23,683 nt of DNA, from positions 1 to 23,683 of the forward strand of contig CAYYPE010000021.1 of assembly GCA_964473465.1 (NCBI GenBank). The letters are read 5' to 3'. The notes below the pieces were generated by a model, which saw only the letters and a program-made list of their open reading frames with translations, searched no databases and was not told the DNA's origin. Each line of letters starts with the position of its first letter. The first letter of the stretch is position 1. Below, piece after piece: positions 15,172-22,700 of the stretch. A program made the position numbers and the translations under genes. Source of the stretch: CALHRB01 sp964473465. Its GTDB lineage: Bacteria; Bacteroidota; Ignavibacteria; Kapaibacteriales; UBA2268.

Positions 15172-15894
15172 ATGATTGTATTCGTTACAGGAAGCGGTAA
15201 AAGATTAGGCAGATCCCTTGCTTTAAATTTTGCAAAAAAAGGTTGGGATGTAGTAATTCATTATTTTGAATCCGAAGAATCAGCCAAAAAAACAAAAGAT
15301 GAAATAATCAAGATGGGGCAGAAAGCATATTTAGTCAAAGCTGACCTCCGATCTTACTCTGAGATTGAATTGGCTTTTACTAATACTGTTAATGAATTTG
15401 GAATTCCAAAAGTGCTGATTAATAATGCCGGGGTTTTTCCTAAGGCAAAAAAAATATTCGAGATAACCAAGGATGATTGGGAAGATACTATTAAATTGAA
15501 TTTATCTGCTGAATTTTATACTTCAAAAATATTTGTTGAATTTGCAAGAAAGAATTCTAAAATTGTGAATATATCATCTTTAGGTGCCTTCGAAATCTGG
15601 AAGAACAGAATTCCGTATAATGTGTCAAAATCTGCAATTATTCAACTAACAAGAGCTTTGGCAAGAGAATTAGCTCCATTCGTTAGCGTTAATACAGTAT
15701 GTCCAGGGGCAATTTATTTCGAGACTGAGCCATCGGAAAATGATTCGGCAATGTTAAAAGCAAATAAAATTCCAATGAAAAGATATGCGACTCCAGAAGA
15801 GATTTTCGAGGCTGTCTATTTTTTTTCAACTTGTAGCAATTATATTACAGGACAGAATTTATGCGTCGATGGTGGAGCTTCACTAATTAAATAA
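15172..15894 (+). CDS. SDR-family NAD(P)-dependent oxidoreductase
   Basis: A classical short-chain dehydrogenase of 240 aa. Rossmann motif VTGSGKRLGRSLA (5-17) has the TGxxxRxG form, with a basic residue at the position that favours NADP(H). Further marks are ADLR (57-60), NNAG (84-87), Asn110 (IKLN), the catalytic Ser in NISS (133-136), and Tyr149/Lys153 in YNVSK. PGAIYFETEP follows, and the C-terminus reads SNYITGQNLCVDGG, usual for the family. The GKRLG form and the length resemble pteridine reductase/FolM-like and FabG-like enzymes; the substrate is unknown. It starts at an ATG 72 bp from the divergent protease gene and leads a plus-strand run with the acetyltransferase 27 bp downstream. 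Confidence 0.93.
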   Translation: MIVFVTGSGKRLGRSLALNFAKKGWDVVIHYFESEESAKKTKDEIIKMGQKAYLVKADLRSYSEIELAFTNTVNEFGIPKVLINNAGVFPKAKKIFEITKDDWEDTIKLNLSAEFYTSKIFVEFARKNSKIVNISSLGAFEIWKNRIPYNVSKSAIIQLTRALARELAPFVSVNTVCPGAIYFETEPSENDSAMLKANKIPMKRYATPEEIFEAVYFFSTCSNYITGQNLCVDGGASLIK

Positions 15895-15921
15895 TTAATT
15901 GTCCCATTTTTTGAGAATATT

Positions 15922-17055
15922 ATGTCAGTTGAATTGAAAGAAGTAAAAACCAAAAAAGAGCTGAAAGATTTCGTTAAATTCCAGTTTGAAATATTCAAAG
16001 GTAACCCATATTTTGTGCCCCCGATTATAGATGATGAAATCAATACATTTTTGTCTGAAAAAAATCCTGCTTATGAGCATTCGGAAAGTAAACTTTTTTT
16101 GGCATTGAGGGATGGAAAAATTGTAGGACGTATTGCCGCAATAATAAGTCATATAGCTAACAAAAAATGGAAAATGAATAATTTAAGATTTGGCTGGGTT
16201 GATTTTATTGATGATTATGAAGTAGTAAAAAGCTTATTTGATGCTGCTGAATGTTGGGGTCGGGAAAGAGGATTAAATACAATAACAGGTCCTCACGGAT
16301 TTTGTGATTTTGATATGCAAGGTCTATTGATCGAAGGATTTGACAAACTCCCAACTATAGCAAGTTATTATCATCACCCTTACTATCAGAAGCATATTGA
16401 AAATTATGGGTTTCAGAAAGAGGTTGATTTTGTTGAATTTTTGTCAACACCACCATACGAAGAGGGAATCCCGGAAAAAATTCTTAGAATAGCTGATTAT
16501 GTCAAGGAAAAGTATAAATTTAGATTACCGGTTTATGAAAACAAAAAGGATATTATTAATAGAGGTAATGAAATTTTGAAACTTCTGGATGAGACATTTG
16601 AGGAAAATTATGGAACCGTTCCTTTATCAGATAAACAAAGAGAATACTATATTAAAAAATATATTTCTTATATTCATAAAGATCTGGTAAAACTCGTTGA
16701 AACTCAGGATGGTGAACTTGTGGGCTTTCTGATTACAATGCCAAGTCTATCGAAAGCCTATCAGAAAGCCAATGGACATTTGTTACCATTTGGGGTTTTT
16801 CATATGCTAAAAGCATTAAAGACATATGAGATTCTTGATTTTTATTTTGCTGGTGTTAAGAAGGAATATAGAGGAAAAGGAGTTGACCTTCTTATGGTTG
16901 TTGAAATAGTAAAAACAGCTATGAAGCTTGGTTTTAAATGTGCAGAATCCAATCAGGAGCTTGAAACCAATACAAGAGTACAGGCAGAATGGAAATTTTT
17001 TAATCCTGTTCAACATAAAAGAAGAAGAATTTACAAAAAAGAGATTCAATATTAA
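15922..17055 (+). CDS. GNAT-like N-acetyltransferase, YghO type
   Basis: A 377-aa cytosolic protein resembling the YghO-type proteins that carry GNAT-fold domains. The N-terminal part has VELKEVKTKKELKDFVKFQF, PYFVPPIIDDE and LFLALRDGKIVGRIAAIIS, the beta4-like strand of a GNAT fold, then TITGPHGFCDFDMQGLLIEGFD and YYHHPYYQKHIENYGFQKEVDF, characteristic of the group. The C-terminal half has a second GNAT-like unit: KLVETQDGELVGFLITMPS and DFYFAGVKKEYRGKGVDLLMVVE, where YRGKGVD resembles the acetyl-CoA pyrophosphate loop (R/QxxGxG/A). The end AEWKFFNPVQHKRRRIYKK is conserved in this group as I know it. No substrate is established for this type. It sits between an SDR and a lipoprotein gene. 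Confidence 0.8.
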   Translation: MSVELKEVKTKKELKDFVKFQFEIFKGNPYFVPPIIDDEINTFLSEKNPAYEHSESKLFLALRDGKIVGRIAAIISHIANKKWKMNNLRFGWVDFIDDYEVVKSLFDAAECWGRERGLNTITGPHGFCDFDMQGLLIEGFDKLPTIASYYHHPYYQKHIENYGFQKEVDFVEFLSTPPYEEGIPEKILRIADYVKEKYKFRLPVYENKKDIINRGNEILKLLDETFEENYGTVPLSDKQREYYIKKYISYIHKDLVKLVETQDGELVGFLITMPSLSKAYQKANGHLLPFGVFHMLKALKTYEILDFYFAGVKKEYRGKGVDLLMVVEIVKTAMKLGFKCAESNQELETNTRVQAEWKFFNPVQHKRRRIYKKEIQY

Positions 17056-17111
17056 TCTTCTATGAATTTCCAATACTTATTTTTGAACTGATTTATAATA
17101 ATCTCATGTAA

Positions 17112-17708
17112 ATGAAATTTATAAAAAAAATACTCTATATTATATTAATAAGTCAATTTTTTGGATGTGAATTATTTGTTACAAGAACACCTGAGGAACC
17201 AGATACTAAGAAATCGAGCTTTCAACCACCTACATCGCCTTCAATAACCATTACAAATTTTATTAACTCAATTGTTGAAAAAAATCCTGACAATTATATT
17301 TCCTGTTTTTATATTGAAAACAGTGAACCGACAAAATTTTCTTTCATACCATCAAATGAAGTTAGAACCACTTACTCTGCCTTATTTCAGGATTGGAATA
17401 TTCAAAATGAAAGGATCTATTTTAATTCATTGCTGAATAAATTGCCTTTTGATGTTAAACCTGAAGTAAAAATCGAAATAGTTCCCTTTGATGTTTTATC
17501 GCCAGACTCAGCTATTTTTAACACAAATTATTATTTGTTTTTTAATCATAGTATAGAAAATTATCCAAAGGTTTTCAGTGGGAATCTTCAGTTTACAATA
17601 ATACCAAACAAATCAGGTTTGTGGAGTATTTTAAGATGGATTGACAATAAAAACGAAAAAGATACGAATTTTACTTGGAGTTTACTAAAAGTTAGATTTA
17701 GTAATTAA
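17112..17708 (+). CDS. Predicted lipoprotein, 198 aa, unknown function
   Basis: The protein begins with a lipoprotein signal peptide: two Lys, a hydrophobic core of Ile/Leu, then the lipobox QFFGC with Cys19. A Pro/Thr/Ser/Glu-rich linker (about 24-45) leads to a domain of about 150 residues that starts SITITNFINSIVEKNPDNYISCF and continues with alternating strands (KVEIEIVPF-like, FNTNYYLFFNH, NLQFTIIPNKSGLWSILRWID). The helix-first then curved-sheet layout, and the closing W-x-I-x-R-W-x-D strand, recall NTF2/SnoaL-like small domains; this fold guess is inference. It lies 56 bp after the GNAT gene and 56 bp before the MORN-caspase gene with no visible terminator, so these are probably co-transcribed. 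Being anchored outside the cytoplasm, it is in the same compartment as the exported caspase-like protein next door. Confidence 0.75.
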   Translation: MKFIKKILYIILISQFFGCELFVTRTPEEPDTKKSSFQPPTSPSITITNFINSIVEKNPDNYISCFYIENSEPTKFSFIPSNEVRTTYSALFQDWNIQNERIYFNSLLNKLPFDVKPEVKIEIVPFDVLSPDSAIFNTNYYLFFNHSIENYPKVFSGNLQFTIIPNKSGLWSILRWIDNKNEKDTNFTWSLLKVRFSN

Positions 17709-17764
17709 TTTTATATTTTTTAAAGGTAGCCAATTATTTTGTTCAATTTTTATTGATTTATTTT

Positions 17765-19369
17765 ATGAAATACTTTTACATAATAATCATAATGCTTTTT
17801 TGTTCTCAGTTGGAAGGCTTATCTCAATGCGTTTCGGGGGACTGTGTTAATGGGAAAGGTGTCAAAAAATTTGATAACGGTGATAAATACGAGGGAACCT
17901 TCAAAGAAGGTAGATTCAATGGAAAAGGAACTTTTTTCTATGCTGATGGTGATAAATATGTTGGTGATTTTGTTGATGGTATGAAAGAAGGAAAAGGAAA
18001 ATACTATTACAAAAACGGAAAGATTTATGATGGTGAATGGAAAGAAAATAACAGAAATGGACAGGGAACAGAAACTTATCCTGATGGTAGTAAATATACT
18101 GGAGGCTGGAAAGATGGGCGGCAGCATGGTTACGGTGTAACTATTTTTTCAGATGGATCGAAATACGAAGGGGAATGGAAAGATAATCTCCAGAATGGTC
18201 AGGGTACTTATCTCTGGGCTGATGGGGACAAGTATGTTGGAGAATGGTTGAACGGAAAAAGACATGGAAAAGGAAAATATAACTGGACATCTGGTGCGTC
18301 TTATGACGGTGATTGGAAATTTAATAATCAGGAAGGCTTCGGAACATATATTTGGCCAGTGGGCGATAAATACACTGGCGAATGGAAAGATAACTTACAG
18401 CATGGCAAGGGGAAACTCTGGTGGGCTGACGGTGATTATTATGATGGTGAATGGAAAGAAGGATTTCGAGATGGTTTCGGAACTTATATTTTTGCCAATG
18501 GAGAAAAATTTGTTGGTGAGTTCAAAAGAGATCAATTTCATGGTAAAGGTATTTGGTACTATAAAGATGGGACAAGTACTGTTGGAATCTGGGAATTTGA
18601 TCAGTTCGTTGAAAATACCAGTGTTGACACAGACATTGAAGGTGAAAAACCAAAGATATGGGCTATTGTAGTTGGAATTTCAAAATATAATCATAATAAA
18701 AGCTTAAGATATACCAAAGATGATGCATATCGTTTCTATGCATTTCTTAAGAGCCCTGAAGGTGGAGCATTGCCAGACAAACAAATTAAGTTATTGATAG
18801 ATGAAGATGCAACCAAACAAAAAATTCTTAGTGCAATGAGACAGATTTATAGTCAGGCAAATAAAAATGATGTTGTAATGCTATATTTTGCTGGTCATGG
18901 TGTAAACGGAGCATTTCTTGCTTTTGATGGATTAGAACAGGATAATCTTGTTCCACACGGCGAAGTTAACAGAATTTTTTCTGAAAGTAAAGCAAAGTAT
19001 AAACTGTGTATTGCAGATGCATGTAATTCAGGAAGCCTTGATATGGCACAAAGAGGCGAAAAAGACCAGTTGGCTTTATTTTATAGTGAAATAACAAAAG
19101 GAGCAGGTGGAACTGCGTTAATGATGTCATCAAAGTCAGACGAAACATCAGGAGAATTTGAAGGATTGAGGCAGGGTGTTTTTAGTTATTATCTTATAAA
19201 GGGTTTGAAAGGGGAAGCTGATGCCGATTCAAATTCTTTGATAACTATAAAAGAGTTATTTTCTTATGTCAAGAATAACGTTAGTAACTTCACTAATTAT
19301 AATCAAAATCCTGTACTCAACGGTAATTTTGATGAGAATATGCCAATCGGAGTGATAATAAATAAATAA
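17765..19369 (+). CDS. Exported MORN-repeat protein fused to a caspase-like (C14) protease domain
   Basis: From the ATG at 17765 the protein is 534 aa; a TTG four codons earlier is less likely. Residues 1-21 form a signal peptide ending near GLSQ. Residues 42-271 are ten uninterrupted 23-residue MORN repeats (pattern YxGxWxxGxxxGxG and then a DG turn), flanked by partial units on both sides. A short acidic linker (about 282-296) leads to a caspase/metacaspase-type p20 domain from about 297: KIWAIVVGISKY, then YFAGHGV with catalytic His378 and IADACNSGS with catalytic Cys420, and a C-terminal part with QGVFSYYLIKGLKGEAD. The active-site pair is intact. Caspase-like proteases of bacteria usually cut after Arg/Lys or Asp; specificity cannot be told here. 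MORN repeats bind lipids or proteins in other settings. It is the last gene of a four-gene run and is followed by a strong terminator. Confidence 0.92.
   Translation: MKYFYIIIIMLFCSQLEGLSQCVSGDCVNGKGVKKFDNGDKYEGTFKEGRFNGKGTFFYADGDKYVGDFVDGMKEGKGKYYYKNGKIYDGEWKENNRNGQGTETYPDGSKYTGGWKDGRQHGYGVTIFSDGSKYEGEWKDNLQNGQGTYLWADGDKYVGEWLNGKRHGKGKYNWTSGASYDGDWKFNNQEGFGTYIWPVGDKYTGEWKDNLQHGKGKLWWADGDYYDGEWKEGFRDGFGTYIFANGEKFVGEFKRDQFHGKGIWYYKDGTSTVGIWEFDQFVENTSVDTDIEGEKPKIWAIVVGISKYNHNKSLRYTKDDAYRFYAFLKSPEGGALPDKQIKLLIDEDATKQKILSAMRQIYSQANKNDVVMLYFAGHGVNGAFLAFDGLEQDNLVPHGEVNRIFSESKAKYKLCIADACNSGSLDMAQRGEKDQLALFYSEITKGAGGTALMMSSKSDETSGEFEGLRQGVFSYYLIKGLKGEADADSNSLITIKELFSYVKNNVSNFTNYNQNPVLNGNFDENMPIGVIINK
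17888..18577 (+). repeat. Ten tandem 69-bp MORN-coding repeats
   Basis: Ten consecutive units of exactly 69 bp, each encoding one 23-residue MORN repeat with no insertion or deletion. Protein-level identity is high at the Tyr, Gly, Trp and Gly-x-Gly positions, whereas DNA identity between units is only moderate. This suggests old, selected repeats and not recent slippage. Confidence 0.88.
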
Positions 19370-19394
19370 TAAGATGATTTATTAAAAAAAAGAT

Positions 19395-19423
19395 GGGTTG
19401 ATTAAATAATCAACCCTTTTTTT
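19395..19423. terminator. Bidirectional intrinsic terminator between MORN-caspase and the tRNA pair
   Basis: GGGTTGATT (19395-19403) pairs perfectly with AATCAACCC (19408-19416) across a 4-nt loop. Seven T follow on the plus strand (19417-19423). Nearby A-runs at about 19384-19393 give a T-rich tract for minus-strand transcripts too. It ends the gene that stops at 19369 and the tRNA unit whose last tRNA ends at 19425. Confidence 0.9.
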
Positions 19424-19424
19424 G

Positions 19425-19499
19425 CGGGGCCGACGAGGCTCGAACTCGCGACCTCCAGTGTGACAGACTGGCGCTCTAACCAAACTGAGCTACGACCCC
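19425..19499 (-). tRNA. tRNA-Asp (anticodon GTC)
   Basis: The minus strand folds as a full cloverleaf of 75 nt. The acceptor GGGGTCG pairs with CGGCCCC (one G-U pair) and discriminator G73 is the one expected for Asp. The D-arm is AGCTCAGTTTGGTTAGAGC; the anticodon stem CCAGT/ACTGG encloses loop CTGTCAC, so the anticodon is GTC. The T-arm contains GTTCGAGCC. CCA is not encoded. It lies 2 bp after tRNA-Ala and shares its transcript. Confidence 0.96.
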
Positions 19500-19501
19500 A
19501 G

Positions 19502-19574
<73 letters not shown>

Positions 19575-19581
19575 TCTTTAA

Positions 19582-19602
19582 GGTTATTTTTTAAAAATAA
19601 CC
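19582..19602 (-). promoter_or_regulatory. Perfect 21-bp palindrome just upstream of the tRNA pair
   Basis: Arms GGTTATTTTT (19582-19591) and AAAAATAACC (19593-19602) are exact reverse complements around a single central base. The site ends 7 bp before the 5' end of tRNA-Ala. If transcription starts near the candidate -7 box at 19615-19622, the palindrome lies in the leader RNA; otherwise it overlaps the promoter as a possible protein-binding site. Confidence 0.45.
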
Positions 19603-19614
19603 AAATTGAGATTT

Positions 19615-19622
19615 CAAATATA
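19615..19622 (-). promoter_or_regulatory. Candidate Bacteroidota-type promoter for the tRNA-Ala/Asp unit
   Basis: On the minus strand this is TATATTTG, an exact TAnnTTTG -7 element, with ATTG 20 bp upstream as an approximate -33 TTTG. It would place the start about 35 nt before tRNA-Ala. The base composition is so AT-rich that chance matches are possible. Confidence 0.35.
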
Positions 19623-19759
19623 AGAATATTATTTATTTTTTTCAATATTAATTAACACAAAAAAAATTATTATTTTAAATTGGTTATGTAACAAAAAACG
19701 ATTATAATTGTTATATTGCTTATAAAATTAAAATTTTTTTTAATATTGGGGTTATTATA

Positions 19760-22700
19760 ATGAGATATTTTTACTCTTTTTTTCTGACAGCTATTATGTT
19801 TGTATTATTTCCAATCATAATGTTGTCAAAAATACCAACACCTGAACAAATGCTGTTTAATTCGGCTCAAGGTAGAGAGTTTTACATAGCAATACCTCCT
19901 AATGAAGCCGATGGTCAACCACTGGGAAACACTCAGGAAAGGTCTATTGACATATATGTAACATCAAGTAAAAATTGTAATGTTACGGTTGAAATACCGG
20001 GCCTTGGCTATAAACTTACCAAGCCTGTTCAGGCAATGAAAATAACAACATTTAATACATTCAGAAATGAGACGAGCTTCCAATGGGAAGTAAGAGAGAG
20101 TGAAAAAGTTCTTGACCTCGGTATTCATGTTTATGCTGATCAGCCAATTTCGGTTTATGTAATGAATACAAGAATGGTTACAAGTGACGGATACTTAGCT
20201 ATACCAACTTCAGCCTGTGGTACTGATTATATTCACCTTGCATACTATGATTTTTTTGAAAACATAACTGGTGGGGGAGAAAGAAGAGGAGCTGGGTTTA
20301 TTATTTGTGCAACCGAAGATAACACTCGTGTCAGAATTGTACTTAAAGGAGTTGGCGGAGCTTACGCTAAAACTCTTGGTGGAAGAAAAATTGGTGATAC
20401 ATGGACCATTAATCTGAACAAAGGGCAAGTTTATTGTGTTATGGGTGATGGAAACACCAGAGGACAGTTTGATATCTCGGGTTCAAGAATAACCTCAGAC
20501 AAACCGATTGGATTAATTTCGTTTCACAAAAGGACTCTACTGCCTTCATACGACTTATGGAATGGCAGAGACCACATGTGCGAAATGATACCACCTGTAA
20601 CTGCATGGGGGAAAAAATATTCTACAGTAGAATTTAAAAGAAATGACCATGGTGATTTTTTCAGGATAATTGCGGCTCAGGATAATACAACATTTACCGT
20701 CAAATGGTATAGCTTAACAGATGGCAGGTTAATTGGTCAGGCTGGTCCACATAAATTAAACAAATCCGGTGATTTTATGGAATTTATTGAAGCTTATGTG
20801 GAAAGGAATAAACCAAATGTAATTGAATCAATAAAGGGTACATCGGTATGGGAAGCCGATAAACCTGTGCTTGTGATGCAGTATTCTTACTCAGCTGAAT
20901 GGGATAATGCAGCTGAATTTGATCCATTTATGGTTTTGGTTGTTCCAACTGAACAATTTATACCATCAACAGTTTTTCAAACACCGGAAGGGGGAGCTGA
21001 ATTTAATACTAACTGGTTTAATATTGTTGCTGTAGGAGACCCAAATGATCCAAATCAGGAACTTCTAAAGAGCATTATTCTTGATGGGAAGCCTGTTTGG
21101 TCTATAGTACCACAATTTTTATATAACAGGATACCCACAACGGACCTTTATTGGGCAAAAATACCAATGACTAAAGGAGCTCATGTCATAAAAGGTAATA
21201 CCAAATTTGGTGGTTATATTTACGGATTCAGTGAATATAACTCCTATGGCTGGCCCGCTGCTATGGCTATTAATAAGCTGGATGAAACAGACACCCTCCC
21301 GCCTGAATACTATATAACAGGTGAATGTGGCGACTACCAGATAAGAACAACTGAATTCAGGACATCAAAAAATCCAAATGACGATCCACGTCAGGTTGAT
21401 CAGGGTATTGCAGATATCTTCCTTCTCGAAGGTAGCTATAATTATGAATTAGATATTAATAATTTCAAGCCATTTCCAGTTACTTATGACCATACTTTCT
21501 TTTTAAAAGTTATAGACAAAACAAAAGACGGTAAAGCTGTTTTTCAAATAACTGATAGAGCTGGGAATTATTCTGTTGATAGCGTTTTTTATAAAGCTGA
21601 TAAATTAGAATTGAACCCAAATGTTTTAGATTTTAAGACTGTCAGGTTGACAAATTCAAAAACGATTAAAGCCTATTTAACAAACACGGGAGATAGTGCT
21701 GTTGTCGTTAAGGAGATTAAATTAAAAATTGGGGGTGATTTTAAAATCACTAATATGAGCAAAACACCAGAATTTACTTTGCAACCAAAAGAAACAATGG
21801 AAATTGATGTTACTTATACTCCTTCAAAAGAAGGTCTTACTCCAAATGATAAGGACAGAGACACACTTGATATAGTAACAAAATGTGCTGATTTCTTATG
21901 GCCTATGGAAGGAAGGGGAGTTGTCCCAAGGATAATCGTTCAGGATTGGAATTTTGGTGCTGTGGTCGTGGGTAAGAAAGCTTTCAAGAAAGATCAGTCA
22001 GGCGAGGGATTGCAGATACAAAATGTTGGAACCGATGTTTTGACTATAACTGATATTATAGATATGACTGCACCATTCGAATTCAAACCGAATTATACAC
22101 CTGCATTACCAATAGTATTACAACCAAATGAAATGGTTTATCTGGATGATGTTGGTTTTGCTCCAACAGCCACAGGTCCTTTTGAAATAAACGTAAAATT
22201 CGTCAGTGATGCAGTTGGAATTGATGATATTGCCATTTTGAAAGGGGTTGGAATAATTCCCGGACCAAGGATAACTTCTAAAGACTGGGAAGAAAGAAGA
22301 GTGAAAACCATCCATGATTCAGTTATACATATTTATAACGAAGGAACTTCAAAAGTTACCGTTACAGCAGTTAAACTTGGTGCACCAAGTCCACATTTCA
22401 GAATAACAAAGGTAGTTCCGGATCCATCAATTTCTCCGGTTGCTCTTGAACCAATAGGAAATCCAACAGGAGTAACAGATATTGTTGTATTTGTTCAGTT
22501 CGAACCACAAATAGAGGGACAATTAAATTCTACAGTTGTTCCTGAATTTGATCCGAATGATAACATTGCTCCCGGTTCAGTTGTGGGCGATCTTGCTGGT
22601 TTTGGTATTCTTCCAAAAATTGAAGTTATTGGTGATACTTTAAGGCCTGCTGTTCTTGTTGGAACTCAACATCCAAAAACTGCTTATGTTACAATAAAAT

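Noticed and set aside
17888..18577. Regular 69-bp periodicity considered as a CRISPR-like or satellite array
   Set aside because: The units are coding, in frame and diverged in DNA sequence; they encode MORN repeats.
18264..18671. Plus-strand open frame of 135 codons inside the MORN-caspase gene
   Set aside because: It is an alternate frame of the repeat-coding DNA; the MORN and caspase motifs are in the other frame.
20855..20862. GCCGATAA, a perfect sigma-28 -10 box, inside the giant surface protein gene
   Set aside because: The nearest TAAA upstream (20832) is 4 bp too far, and the site is deep inside a coding region.
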